The position numbers and the translations under genes were made by a program. A model generated the notes under the pieces. That model ran no database searches. It saw nothing but the letters and a program-made list of their open reading frames with translations, and was not told the origin of the DNA. DNA of 64,000 bases from Oxytricha trifallax. Taxonomy: Eukaryota; Ciliophora; Spirotrichea; Sporadotrichida; Oxytrichidae. Positions 1-12,714 of the stretch are shown in pieces (position 1 is the stretch's first letter; the number at the start of each line of letters is the position of its first letter). Location: NCBI GenBank assembly GCA_000711775.1, contig ARYC01000049.1, positions 62,001-126,000 of the forward strand. Reading direction: 5' to 3'.

Positions 1-3000
1 TCTAAGGCAAAAATTATTCCATAATTATAAGCGTATTTCCCTCAGTAGTTACAAAGCTAGATTGGATTGTGTAATTTTGACAATAAAAAACACCACCATA
101 TTGGCCAAAATTATATTGATAAATAGAGTATTAAGTGTCAAAAAGTTTTTTGTTTTTAAGTTAATAAGCAGCTCCATTTTGAGTGTTTTAACAGTATTTT
201 AATGTGTTAAAAGATGCTTATATTAGATATTAGCTGTTTATATAATGAAAAGCTGCCCATTTGAGAAATTATTTTAGGTTAAATTCTAAACACTAAGCTT
301 TTTAAAGCTGTCCCAAATCGACATTGAATTTGTAAATTTTAAAGTTAAATATCAGTGTTTTGATAACTACTAATATGTACAGCTTCTCCACTCAAATAAG
401 ATCAAGCATTTTTTATAATCGAATTGTGGAGTAAAAGCTTTTGAGTAAGTTTGAATAAATAAAGACACCCGATAGCCCTGCTTATACATTGGTTATTGTC
501 ATTTTAATCGTGAACATAAAATCTATGTTCTTAGACTCTTAATAGAAACATCCACTATTTCCAGAAATACTTTTAAAAGTACTAATCTAATTATTTGCTC
601 CAATAAAACTATTGAACTATCCAATATCATTAGTATCACCCTCCTGAACATATATAAATTCACAGTCTAAATTGCTCACACACTAATTCATCTTTACATT
701 TTCAAATGTGCTTTTATAATTATCCATTTGCATTATAATTCCACCTAAGTCAACCACATTGTCTGTAAATTGGAAAAAATTAATAATACGTGGAACATTA
801 TATAATTAAACTGCTCTACCTTTCACACTATAGTTTTAGATGAAAGATTAAGATTAATCGATAAACTTTGAGACATTTTACAATTTAAATACTGCTCCAT
901 ATGAAGCTATAAAGCAATTCTATAGATTATTTTAAAGTGACTACACAGAATTTGCCGTTTAAATATCAAAGCAAGAGCCATTAAAATCCTAAATACACAA
1001 ATTCTCCCAGGGAATAAATGCCTGATAATTGACTAGTTAAAGCATAATCATAGCACTAATATTTATCTGTTCCAAGGAAAAGCCTATCACATTCTATCTT
1101 GAGTATATCATAAAGTAATAATATTAATTGAAATATTATTGACTGTTAGTGATTTTAGAGATTCTAGATATATTAAACCGCCTGATGTTTTGCATAAATA
1201 CCATTGATCTGCAGGTTTTGCTAAGTTAAAGTCTAGCCTTGATGTTAAGAATAAATGAATCCTCCTTTATCTTAAGTTTTAATAAATTTCCTTGATTTTG
1301 CATTGTTTTAAATAGTTAAACTAGCTTTAAATGTTGTATAATTTTCGTTGTTAATAATATACAAGTCTTTTACTGGCTTAAGTCAAAATATTGTTTACAT
1401 GTATTCTGATAATTACTAGCTATGAGTTGCCAATTGAAGATAATAATCCTCCTTGAAATGCTGTAATATCTGTGAATTAGCTTCCAGTAAATTTCATAGG
1501 GCAACTATCGCAATATGCTACACCTGCGTAACTAGCACTTAATTTCATAAATTTTGAATAAGAGTCACTTAAAATTGTACTTTTGTAAAGGCTGAAGAAA
1601 CATCCTTAGTTACTCTCATAGCATTTAAAATAATAGTTGTCAATTGAAGTAATAGAGCAGGTAATCTTTTCTTAAATCGATAGCTACAGGCATGATTTGT
1701 TTAAAAGCTTTTCAACAGTTCGTCTTCAATCATATTTATAGTGCTGCTTTATATTAATATAGTTGAAGCTATGGAGTAGGGATCACTCACTTAATCAGAG
1801 TAAGAGTGATAATTAAATTCAAGATTTTCAAGTTAAGAGATGAATCTGCTTGAGCGTAAATAAAACCACATGATCCATGAATATAATTAATGATATTCGT
1901 GCTTACTGTTTCAAAGATTTAAGTTTACTATTTTACCTCATTATGAATAAAGCCGAAACTCCACTACTCATACTTTAGGTAGAGAATTATTCATAATGTT
2001 TATATAAGAACTAGCAGTAGAATTCGCCACATAAATCGCCTCTCCTGATTAACAGATATCAATATATTCTAGTTAAGAATTAGAAATAGTTAGATCAAAG
2101 GTATTTGATATCAAATAAGCCAAGTCTCTTGAAATGTTTTAAATGTGTGTATTTTAGAATCAGAATTAGATATTTTCAAAAGCCTCTAATTATTGAAGCC
2201 TAAAATTTTCTTGGCTAAAGTAGTTGTAAATTAAGTATCTTATTCTATTTGCACTAATAAAATTTCCTTTCAAGTAAGAAAACCCTGCATTTTACAAACT
2301 GTAAAAATTTTAAGTGTCAATTAATGATATTTTTAGAGATTATCCTCCATTAGCCTTCATGTATAAAAATCTCCCACTCCCTTTTACACTTTAAGAATTG
2401 ATATTCCCAATATTGTTTAAAATTGCTGAGTTATTACTCCCTTTATCTTTATTGAGCTCCACCGTTTGCATAAGATAATGAATATTAAAAATATAAACCG
2501 TTAATTTAGAAATTGTTCTATTAAATAGCTAATTAACAAAAAGTACAATCTCTGACTGAAATACTTTAAATGGATTTTAAATTTGTATTTTCAAGAGTAA
2601 TACTAGAAGAAATAACTCTACTGCTTATTTTAACTATTTTTCCTGGAATAAAACTCACAGTATAAATATTGCAACTTGTGAATAAAAATATAAGAAGTAA
2701 ATTAATAACTTACAGATGTCTATGTGACATCAGTGAAATTTATATTAATCAATCCACTTGGAATAGTTGATGATGTAGCAGTAATACTTTAAATGTCTAT
2801 GTTTTAGAATTTCAGCTAAATGCTTCCTGTGGTGTTAATTGTTAAGATCACTCCATGAGAAGAAGCTACCCCATTGAAATACTCCTAACTCGACATTTCA
2901 AATGTGATAATCTGAATAACCAAAACTTAATAAGACTGTGTCACATTGCTTATAATCATGATAGAATCACCAAGCTGTATGGCTACATTAGAACTCTATT

Positions 3001-3195
3001 TGAATTTATTTGAATCATAAATTAAAAGGTTGTCTATTGGATTTACTAAGAAAATATATCATCCTTTGTATGGGTAATTAGCCGAGAATTTGTTATTGTA
3101 AAATTAAATAATTTAACAGTTCTCGCAATATATTTTACCATGGACCTATTCATTGTTAATTGTGAAAGTATTATTATTAAGAGTAATCATAATTT
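1..3195 (-). pseudogene. Large beta-helix repeat surface-type protein, 3' part, frameshifted, runs off the left edge
   Basis: With UAR read as Gln, the minus strand gives long stretches of repeats in which a Gly-Gly or Ser-Gly turn is followed by a hydrophobic strand and an Asn-rich turn. Examples are LGGIIMQMDNYKSTFENV near 750, SGNSGCFYQESKNIDF near 540, and QYGGVFYCQNYTIQSSFV near 90. This spacing is typical of right-handed parallel beta-helix (pectin-lyase-like) proteins, which ciliates often place at the cell surface. The frame breaks repeatedly: an in-frame TGA near 3083 splits PYKG from YIFLVN, and single-base shifts occur near 2680, 400 and 200. It is therefore a pseudogene unless several short introns are being missed. 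The 5' side continues into the next entries and the 3' end lies outside the window. The fold assignment is inference from repeat spacing; the coding nature is well supported. Confidence 0.68.
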
Positions 3196-3322
3196 ATAAT
3201 TTGGAAAATTTAGTGAATTAATAATTAAATTAAAGTTAATCAGAATATATATTATAAAAGTGAAAATGGAAATTTCCAAAAAAAGCTTCCTGTCTTCATC
3301 ATCATCGTCATCATCTTCCTCT

Positions 3323-4703
3323 TCAAGCATTTTTACTGTTTTTTGTTACCCTCCTTGTGTGTCCCTGAGAAGCACCTGTCTTGTGGCACCTGCAGTCTTA
3401 CCAGGTAGAACCACTATAAAAAATTTTTAAAGATATTGTTTTTGTAACTTACATTTTAAGTGAGTGCTGTAGCTCCTCCTGCGTCTGATCTATACGAATA
3501 CTTTTTAATATATTGAGTTTTTGATTAAAATTATAAATTTCCTATTATAAATCATAAATCTTATTTACTCTCATGTTTTTCCAAAATATACTCAGCCCAC
3601 TACTCAACTAAGCTCTTGGACAATCACTCGAAGTATTATTGATAAATATTTCCTCAAAGTTCTTAAATTATGTATTAATTTAGAAAAAAAAAGATCTCTC
3701 GTCATATTTCAATTATTTTACATGAGGCTTAATTTGCAGTGACCGTTGAATTTGATGCCAAGTATGTAAATTAAGATTTGGATACAGAAAATAGAAAAGT
3801 TTTATTTTGATTCTCGTATTAAAATCTGCCTCCCCCTGATTTTGTGCTTTGGGATGCGTACACCTATTTTTAATCGTTATTTTGTCTGAGTTTAAATATT
3901 TCACTTATTTAATTAAAATGAGGCCATCATTTACTTTATTTGAGTTATTCCAACCTACAGCTATATCTTTTAAAGCTGCAGATTAAAAATTGAGTCTGAT
4001 TATACCCAAATTTTGTCGTATTAAACCTCCGCCGCCATATGTATCAAATTCATAAGAAGTTTGTATATTTGATATTTTTACTTTGTAATCTGTGGGTTCT
4101 TACTTATTTGTAATGAATGAGTAATCAAACTCCTAAAGTCTACTACTTGAGTCATAGAAGACTTAATATGCAGTGATGAGTGAAATTGTGACAGTTGGAG
4201 CTATCACAACTAACAGTAAATTAGTGTATGGTTACTTAACTCGAAATATAAACATGAGTGCTCCACTCAGATACCAAATAGGTGAAGTTTTGGCATAATT
4301 TATATTATGAATCTTCATATCATTGAAAACAATACTATCGCAAGATAATTCAAAAGTTGCTGCTTTGCAATAATAACATTGATAAGAGGCGATATCAAAA
4401 CCGTTAAGATTTACCTCTTTTGCGTGTATTCCGTTTGGGTCCGAGAAATTCTGCATAATATTGTATTTATTGGATGCTAAATCAATAAATAGACTAGGTA
4501 ATTTGAATTCTTTTGAAAGAAACTTGTTGATTCTAAATTGCTTCTAAACTAGACATCCACTCTGTTGTCTTTGTTAAATTGAATAAGAGATTATCCAGAG
4601 CCATACTTTCTTTTAACATTGATTAAAATAGCAGTAGTAAGTGTTGTTGTTATTAAGCCTGTAGCAACTCAGTATAGATAAAAAAAGTTGAATCTATCAA
4701 GAT
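3323..4703 (-). CDS. Uninterrupted 460-codon frame, part of the beta-helix repeat protein or a paralogue
   Basis: This frame has no TGA over 1.38 kb but many TAA/TAG codons, which is very unlikely by chance in DNA this AT-rich and marks it as coding in the ciliate code. It has repeat-like patches (GGGGLIRQNLGIIRLNFQSA, LILIKQVKYLNSDKITIKN) and a hydrophobic segment around codons 145-160 (NLLLVVIAPTVTISLITAY) that could be a membrane span or a buried strand. Its last coding stretch carries a good candidate 39-nt intron. It stops at TGA 3325-3323, just before an acidic run of Glu and Asp codons in another frame. I chose no start: no clear Met with context is visible, and the frame opens after a TGA near 4706 where repeat-like sequence continues in another frame. 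Function unknown. It could be one exon block of a longer gene covering 1-6126. Confidence 0.62.
3414..3452 (-). other. Candidate 39-nt intron
   Basis: On the minus strand this begins GTAAGTTACAAAAAC and ends TTTTTTATAG. The length fits ciliate introns. A closely similar sequence (AATGTAAGTTACAAAAAAC...TTTTTACAG) lies at 42,288-42,327 before a similar acidic-tail exon. Removal keeps the frame because 39 is divisible by three, so reading frame alone does not prove splicing. Confidence 0.55.
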
Positions 4704-5205
4704 CAAACCTCCCATATAAATTCTTAGAAATTCATTGTATTAGACCTCTTACTATCATAGCAAGTTTTTTATAAAAAAGCTATAGTTAGCATTGAGAATT
4801 TTTCATTTCAACTCATGAAGTCTTAGCAAGCTTTAAAAATGCCTTGTGAAAGCAAATACCCTGAAAATAGAACATTATTCATCATCATATTTTAAATAGA
4901 TTTAAATTAGTAGTCGCTGTGTAGTTGCAGGAGTCTCCAGTATTACCAATTTATTGGTTATTTAAATAGAATCAAGAGTTTCACATTATATCGATCAAAC
5001 AAAACCCACCAAAAACGGTGTTATTTTTATATTGATTTTATCTGAAGTTGTTGCTTTTTTAATCCAAGCAATAAGATCTGCCTGAAGTGACTATTGGTAC
5101 AATTTGTAATTCTTCTTTGCAAAAAAAACTTATCACTAAAAAAGCATTTATATTTAAAAGTAAGCTAGTCTGAGTAAAAGATCATCTGCAAAATATGGTT
5201 ATTAA
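4704..5205 (-). pseudogene. Decayed beta-helix repeat segment
   Basis: Pieces of the same repeat style occur in shifting frames, for example EFLRIYMGGLILIDSTFF near 4720 and NNTVFGGFCLIDIM near 5010. The latter is followed by several in-frame TGA codons. The segment joins the two longer open blocks on either side, so the three probably belonged to one ancestral gene running right to left. Confidence 0.5.
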
Positions 5206-6126
5206 TCATAATCCACATATTACATATTGAAACGCTGCCAGAATAAAAAAGGCAACCTAAGTAATTTTTTATGGTGTTTCTATCAAATAAATAACCTGTA
5301 ATAAATTTAGTGGTTTTATATGACATTGTAGTATATATGGACTGTCAATAACTTCACCTTGCTTTAACATAAACCAAATTGTTGTGATATTATGCAAATT
5401 TTTAATAAAAAGTAATCCTTGATATTTTAATCTTATGTTATTTTACTATATGCTTCTCATATCTAAAAATATTAATCTCTTAATTGCTGAATTCTATTGA
5501 AATCTAAATTTATTGCAAAAAAACTAAAAAGAAATTTCTTACAAATTCTCTTCTTTATCAATTCTGTAATCATTGTTTACAACTTGAATTAAACTCTTCA
5601 CTTATATAACTATTTTAAAACCTAATTATGGAAGCCTATCGACAAAATTATTCTTAATCTACTTATCAACATAGCAATCATCAAACTTAAGCTTATTTGT
5701 TTAGAAAGTAGAACCAAATATCTATATATGGCCTGTAAAGGAGTCTAAATCTAGAATATGTTAGTAGTATTGCATCTTATATTGAGAGTTGATCAAAGCT
5801 GGTGGAGATCTTGAATCTTTTATAGAGCTAAAATTCTCAAAAGCATTGAACCAAATGTTAATTTAATAGCAAGGACAAGTGAAGTTGGTAGAAAAAGTGA
5901 GATATGGATGAAAACTTCCCAAATTTGATACGTTAAATTATTTAAGTTGCCTTTGATAGATATTTACTCTATTCTTATAAAAATTAGGAGAGCTATTCTT
6001 TATTAAGTCATCTCTACGATAAGTAACTTTCTTATTTATAATTATAGCACCACAAGTATTGATATTTTGTAAATAAGTACTTGAAATTTACACATATTCA
6101 CCTTGGTATTTCTAGTTCGTTAACAC
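5206..6126 (-). CDS. 306-codon open segment, probable 5' part of the repeat protein
   Basis: An uninterrupted frame (UAR = Gln) ends at TGA 5208-5206. It contains ordinary-looking protein sequence such as NINTCGAIIINKKVTYRRDD and HILDLDSFTGHIQIFGSTF, the latter resembling one beta-helix rung. A second frame just upstream has a Met (near 6190) followed by a hydrophobic stretch, MNLVSNYYLLSISLHSKL, which could be a signal peptide if a small intron or frameshift joins it near 6110. Composition and orientation match the blocks to the left. Product unknown; a secreted or membrane-anchored surface protein is inferred only from repeat style and the possible leader. Confidence 0.5.
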
Positions 6127-7357
6127 TCACTAATTTGCTGTGTAAAGAGATTGAGAGCAAATAATAATTCGACACTAGATTCATTTTAAGAATTCTATAA
6201 CACATTTCAAAGCCTCCTTATCTAAAGCTCTATTTTTTGAGCGAAATTATAACCAAGAAAAGTAGTCAGAGTCTGTACTAAAATCATGGAAGGAAGATAT
6301 GATGAAGATATTTTTTAGCGGTGCCTACAGTAACGCTTTAGAAAACTGCACTCGAAGAGAATTGAATTGAAGAAATGATTAGAATAGTAATATTAACTGA
6401 CTTCAAATTAATTAATCGCAGTTCTGAATGCAATAAATAATAACATATTCTTAATTTAAATATAAGGTAGTTAACTAAATAGGGATATGATTCGATCTCA
6501 TAATATCTCTAATTAGTAGCATTTAGTTATTCAAATATAAAGTTTCGCATTTTTATTTTTCATATCTCCCTATTCGAATGTACTTTATCACTATTTTCTT
6601 GTTATCAACTAAAAAACAAAACATATAACAAAGATTATTATTTATTGCATTCATTTTTATATTAACTTAGTTTTAAATGAAATATTTTGATATTAAAAAA
6701 TTATAACAAAATGAAATTTTTTTTAAACATTTCTATAATTTGAGTTTGAAATTACTTTTTATTGTGGTTTTTTTATGTTAATAATTGCTTGTAAATGCGA
6801 GATATATTTATAATCAAATTCTAATAACAAGTTGTATTTTTAACAAATGATATTTGCATAATGAAAAACACATTAAATTTATTTAACAATAATTATTCTG
6901 TTTTAATTACTATTATAAGTATTTTATACAATCATTATATTAATTTAAATTCTATAAGTGCATTTTTATTGTAAATCTTTTACTAGAGCTTAATATTATT
7001 TATAATACTTTTATTTTAAAACATATTATAATTATAAATTAGAAATGTTTTGTCTTGCTTATACATTATATAAAATATTGAAATATTGATTTAATAAATA
7101 GTTGTGTATAGTAGTACTCGATAATATTCTTTGGAATTGTTAAGCACTAACAACACAATGGTAATGATAATTTTAAATAGATACATTTTTATTTCTTGTT
7201 CAAGTTGATTAAAGTTGAATTATGTTCAAATTCTGACCTCATTCTAAGCTTAGGAAAGATGTGAAAGATGTCAGTCATTATAGAGATCAGTTATTAGAAG
7301 GACACTTGCAAACTTAGGGTAAGTAAATGAACTACAGCTAATACAATTTCATTAACA
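6127..7357. other. AT-rich stretch with no supported gene
   Basis: Apart from the possible leader-encoding start near 6190 on the minus strand, I see only A/T-rich spacer with short homopolymer runs and no long TGA-free frame with protein-like composition. Confidence 0.6.
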
Positions 7358-7603
7358 ATGAAAGTCGAGTTTATACACCTGTTCAGGCCGACAAACGTCA
7401 TGGGCATATCAATTGTTGAGCTTATTTCCGCAGCAGTCAACTCCATTTTTTACTTAATACAAGTCATCAGAGACTATGGAGAAGAGCTGACAAAATAAAA
7501 AAAAAGCCACATTTCAAAAAGTCTATTAAAATATATCTAAAAGTCAGTAAACTAAATCAGTTTCATGCAAAAGTAGTGTGAGAAGAGGCATTTGCTATAT
7601 TGA
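7358..7603 (+). CDS. Possible small gene, 81 codons, unrecognised
   Basis: An ATG-initiated frame with UAR = Gln ends at TGA 7601. The first half (HLFRPTNVMGISIVELISA, then NSIFYLIQVIRDYGEELTK) has balanced, locally less AT-rich codons, unlike the flanks; the second half is Lys/Ser/Gln-rich and could be read-through. It may be a fragment of a larger decayed gene. No family recognised. Confidence 0.25.
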
Positions 7604-8817
7604 AACGATTATTTAGTAAAATTTTGTTTAACAATTCAATTAAAATTAATGATTCAAAATTATCTATTAATATTTAATATTATATTTAATTGAATGAAAC
7701 ATTACTATATTTCTAAAACAATAAAATCATAAAAAACAGTAGTCTAAAATATAAAAATTAATTTAATATCGTAAGAAATGCTTAAAAATAAAATTAAATT
7801 CTAAATTAATTTAGGTTTTATTATCAAAAATGTTATGTTCAGTATCAATAAATTACAATATTTTATCGAAATGGTTTCTTTTTAATATTTATGAAATAAT
7901 TATTTTATGAAATGTGACATTCCTAAACAAATTGTGATTAAAATAATGAAGTTTAAATACTTTAAAATGCATTTCCATTTTTTTTCAAATTATGCCATTT
8001 TAAGAAATATAGAATTGTCTTACTGAATTTAATTAATTTACAAAAATATGAGCGAGTCAATAAATTATTATTTAATCATTTATAAATTTCAATTCTTACA
8101 ACAATTATACTTATTAAAATCATCCCATAGTAAAATATACTATTCATAAACTCCTATAGAGAAAAGTGGGAAACTTCATTCAAATAATAGAAAAATCTGC
8201 CAAGAAAAATAAACCAAATCCCAAATTTACAGAATAGTTAATGTTCCTTGTCAGCCTGCTAGACTTTAGGCCATTAATGCATAAATAGAAGTAAAACATA
8301 ACTGAATAAACCTACTTAAAGATTACAGACCTAGATGATACCTTTTAATAGGATTCATGATAAATGGGAAATACCCGTTCTATGATATATTAGACCTTAA
8401 ATTTTAAGATTCAAGTTTTTAATATTGAATGGAATTGATAGTCGTCAATTAAAGTATAAACAAGTAATAAGTTATGTCTATCATGTGAGAAACTGGATAT
8501 TTATTTTGATGGAAAAATCGAAAACTATTTTACATTAAAGACAAAAGTAAACACTATTCTGTTTAGGTCAGTAACAATTATTATTATTATTTAATGCTGT
8601 ACGAAAATTAAAACTGGTGCTTAACCAAGCCAAATAAATAAACCAGATAATTTTTATGCTTTAATTTTTGGCATCCACTCAATCTTACTCCAACACTAAC
8701 AATTAATGAAATTGTTTCGGATTTACAATTCTGAATATATATTTGTGCAAAAGGATTTATATTATCTTAATTATGTAATTATTAAATAAGGAAATTAATA
8801 GGTCACACTCTTTCCGA
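7604..8817. other. Spacer with a short coding-like remnant near 8150-8420
   Basis: Mostly A/T-rich spacer. Between about 8150 and 8420 the plus strand gives peptide-like sequence in changing frames (for example VNVPCQPARLQAINAQIEV, then KITDLDDTF). It may be a degraded upstream part of the next gene. Nothing else is supported. Confidence 0.35.
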
Positions 8818-10169
8818 ATGTGGAACTCTAAGCCAAATAAAAGGGTCAACCATAACCCACTTAGACCACAATTCTAGTTGGAAGAACCATAAGTCGACCA
8901 AACTGCCTGTTCCCTACAGTGTACCGAACAGGATGACGGAGATTACTTTATTGCTTACTTCATCAGCAGTCAATAAGAGAAACTAGCAGAGTTCGCTAGT
9001 CAGGGAATCCAGAACATCGACCTCAACAACCACGAAGCAAATCTCTTAGCACTAGCGATAGATGAGCCAAGCATGTCAGACTACTTCTCAAAGAGATTCA
9101 AAGAAGAAGTTGAGGCAAAAATTGTCAGAAAAAAGCTCAAAGAACAATTAGTTAAAAGTCCCCAAACTTCACAAAATAAGCAAAAGCACACAACACAACA
9201 GTTTCCCAAAAAAGAAAGTATGGAATAGAGTCAAGGCACCTCCGAACAAACCACTATTTAAAGGTTTGATCGCCCCACACTATTTAATTGTAATCATATT
9301 ATACAATCAATTAATTAAGACTCTTAAGTTGGCACCCAAGGCAGCTATCTACCAAAAGATATATAAAAGCTTTAAAATAACTAAAAAAATCTTTTAAATA
9401 GCTCTAATACCCAACTCCCATCCTTGGACCTCTGGGGAAAACCAATCGTCAATAAACATAAACAATCCCCTACATGGAATGACTTGTTTAAAGCAGAATT
9501 TCATTAGCTCAATAACTCAACAAACACAAAAACCAGAGACCAGACCAACAAAACCCCATTTTCCAATAAAACCCATTTTCTCAGATTCCTTGTACTAAAT
9601 AGGAATAAAATATAAGATAAGGTAATTATGCACTTGCTGTATTAAATAGAGGAGTACAAGACTTCCAATCTACAACTAAAAAACATCTTGACCAAAATGA
9701 TATAGTAATAGAAGTCCCTAAATAGGAATAAAACAACCTCATACGCAATCAAGACACACTCCAGTCACAGAATGAACTCACCAATGACGAACCAAGAGTA
9801 AAAAATAAGACGTCTCCATACTTACTAAAAGTATCAGAACACTTTTCTGTTGATATCAGAAATAAGGAAAAAACGCTCAACTTGATCAGAACCGATAAAA
9901 TAAATAATTAAAAAGAAATTTTACTCATAGATCTAATGATTGAACTTCAGCAAAATTAAATTATTATTGGAAACAGAGGAAACTTAATATAATCAGAGAA
10001 TAATTAATAGTTGAAGAAAATTAGTTGTACTCTAAGAAATGTGCAGAGGCTTAGAAACTTCTAGAAACTTAATAAGGATATGAATGAACTAAAAATTTAA
10101 CACATCTAGTAAAAGGATGTGATCCCATCTGATGAACCTAAGTTTATCAAGAAGAAAAAAAGAAAGTGA
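8818..10169 (+). CDS. Gln/Asn/Lys-rich protein gene with one probable frameshift, unrecognised
   Basis: The ATG at 8818 opens a 355-codon frame (to TGA 9883) with many UAR Gln codons. The N-terminal ~130 residues look globular and acidic (DDGDYFIAYFISSQQEKLAE, DEPSMSDYFSKRFKEEVEAK); the middle is Gln/Asn/Thr-rich and low in complexity. From roughly 9600 the more protein-like reading is in a second frame (KHLDQNDIVIEVPKQ, SQNELTNDEPRVKNKTSPYL). That frame runs to TGA 10167 and ends in a basic tail (KFIKKKKRK). I infer one frameshift between about 9480 and 9780; both frames are open there, so the exact point is unclear. It could be a retrotransposon ORF1 or gag-like protein, but it does not resemble the ORF1-like blocks elsewhere in the window. 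Function unknown. Confidence 0.55.
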
Positions 10170-11555
10170 AGACAGAAAACAGGCACAGTCGACGTAAAGT
10201 CTACAGAAGAAAGAAGAAAATATCTTGTGAAAAACAAGATTCCTAACTATTGAAAGGGCTAATCCCTTATATATATATATTAAAACATATTATTGATCAG
10301 GGGTCCCCAGAGACCTCAATGTGATCACATTTTTATTATTATTATAATCTTAATTATGTTTGTTTGCAAAACTCATTTACTAAGATATGAAAGAATAAAA
10401 CTACATTATAAATATTTTGTTAAAGTTTATTTTTAATTATAATTTAATGTGCAAATTCACTTTTAATAATTAAGCTAGGACATGACCAATTCGAGATGAC
10501 CCGAAAACATGATTATTTTAATTATTTAAATATTAAGCAGACTCTTGAAGTAACGCTAAATTTTGATTTTCTTTAAAATCATTTTCTTAAAGATTATTAT
10601 CTAGACTGTTGGAAATATTTTAATTTAACTTGCCAATAATCTTAGAGATTCTAATCTATAATGTCTAAATCTGTTAGTATGTTATATGAAATCTTCGTAG
10701 TTACAGATGAATTCCTATAGTAGCAATCCTCAGAACAGCTTCAAAATTCGAGTGATTGCAGCAGCATTCTGTTTACGTATTATGAATAGAAGCATTATTT
10801 ATTATAAAATAAACTATGCCTGCTTTCTTCGCCATTAATCTATGCTTCTATTTCCCTTGTCAATACTCATTCATCCTTTTCTTTAAAGCTGAACGGATCT
10901 TTCTTCTATAGATGTATATATCAATTAATCTTTTTATTCAAGATTCAAGGTTATTGTTCTTTTGATAAATAAATATACTCCCTACTACTATGAATAGTTT
11001 CATCTGTTTTACAGTATATAACTAATTATAGGTTTTTATTAAAAAAATATATGCATTTAAAGATAATAAATACAATATTTTCTTAATTTTTATCATTAGA
11101 ATTTATCTTAAATTGTATTTTTGGTATTTGATTTTAATTTTAGTGAAAAAAAATAACTCAAATATAAAAAATAATATTATAATTATTATTATAAAAAATA
11201 TAGAATAAATTTATTTGTTTAATATTTTCGGCTCTTCAATTAATCTTATTATTAAAATATTCATTTAATTTTAATTATTGAAAGATTATATATTACTAAT
11301 ACATATAAAAAAATTTTAAAATTTAATTTCAACAGTTACAATAAGTTTTCATTTAAATCACTAAATATAATAGTATAAAATAGAAATTTTAATTTGTATA
11401 AGGAGGTTGCTAATCATAAGAAATAAGAATGAAGTGATGACTCCTTAGGTTTTGGGTAATTATTGATTAGAAAGTGAAAATACATATATACATGAAACAA
11501 ATTGCTTATGATTTTGAATTGCTTACCAATTAATAATTATTAAATGTATATTGTG
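10170..11555. other. AT-rich region, at most one tiny ORF
   Basis: Contains a 61-codon ATG frame on the plus strand (10707-10892, SNPQNSFKIRVIAAAFCLRI) that is locally less AT-rich but has no support beyond being open. There is also an (AT)n run near 10,270. The rest is A/T spacer. Confidence 0.4.
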
Positions 11556-11559
11556 CGTA

Positions 11560-12365
11560 TCACTCTCATTTGCATGGGAGTGATTTTATCCGCTATCAAC
11601 ACGTAACTCTACATTGAATACCTAGAAGTCCTCTCTCAATTTTTTCTGATCTATTAATTCAGATAATCCCAGCAGCTTATTAATCTTTCACGCTCATTCT
11701 TGCTTGTATCGCTGACCTTGCTCTTGATAGCATCAGTATTCTCATGAATGACCTTTTCGAATCCCTTTTAAAATTGCTCAGTATATTTCCTTTTTGTGCC
11801 CAGATTGGTCCACTTCATTGACAATAGCTTGTAAAATAGTCATTCCTGTGTGAGTCTTAGTTGCGATATTTTATTAGTACTTCTGAATGCTATCAGAGGA
11901 AATCTCTGTAGCTACAGTAATATTCCTATAGATAATACCTCTAGACTGCAAAAGAATTCCACGGGGCTACTATTCCAAGTTCCCCCAATACCCTGGTTAG
12001 CTGATTGATGTGAAAGCAACTGTGATGGCAATTCTTAGTTCCTAAAGCCAGATTCAATATATTATTGCTAAAAATTTTACTGCTACTTATTGAAATGCAT
12101 TCTCATATTATTTATAGATTGTTGCTGAGTTTATTACTATTGAATCAATGGCTCAAACTACTACTGTCTGTATTTATTATATACAATAAATGAGTTCATA
12201 AGTTGAGGGGGTTTGTGATGATGATTTCCCCATGGCATTGCATGCTATAAATTATTGATAGTTTAAGAAGGTATTTGTTGTGAATGCTATTGGAAATGCT
12301 GCTGAGGTAGTTGTTATTACTGAGTTGTTTTAATCCATTATCAATCCCAACTGCCGTTACCTCCT
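11560..12365 (-). pseudogene. Decayed gene, unrecognised; coiled-coil-like C-terminus
   Basis: One minus-strand frame reads from about 12,365 to 11,790 with only two TGA interruptions. It contains TTTSAAFPIAFTTNTF, ELRIAITVAFTSISQPGYWG, RGIIYRNITVATEISSDSIQ and QQNIATKTHTGMTILQAIVN. After a frameshift near 11,785 it continues TEQFQKGFEKVIHENTDAIK and SDTSKNERERLISCWDYL, which is charged and helix-forming. The base composition is clearly higher in GC than the surroundings. I do not recognise the family. The FPIAFTTN-like strand faintly recalls C-terminal domains of phage-type tail fibres, but this is too weak to name. It is a pseudogene as it stands. Confidence 0.5.
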
Positions 12366-12714
12366 CTTCTTTCTTTTAATTTCTTTTTCAAACTTTATAT
12401 TATTTAAATATATTTCTAGTAGTTTATAAGTACATTAAAATTTGATTTCTACTCGCTTTAAAAAAAAGCTCTTTTATAATATTTTTTATATCAATTCAAT
12501 GAAATATTTCAATATATGAATGGTTATCCCACACTATCAGTTTGATTTCACTTAAAGATATCAAAGATAAATTAAATACTAATTTAAAAATTCATGGTTA
12601 TAATAAACTTTAAATTCGCTAAAAGAGGATAGAGATACATCTAGTACAAAAAATGACATTTACTACATTTACATTACGATAATTTTATTATAAATAATAT
12701 AAAAAGTATTTAAG

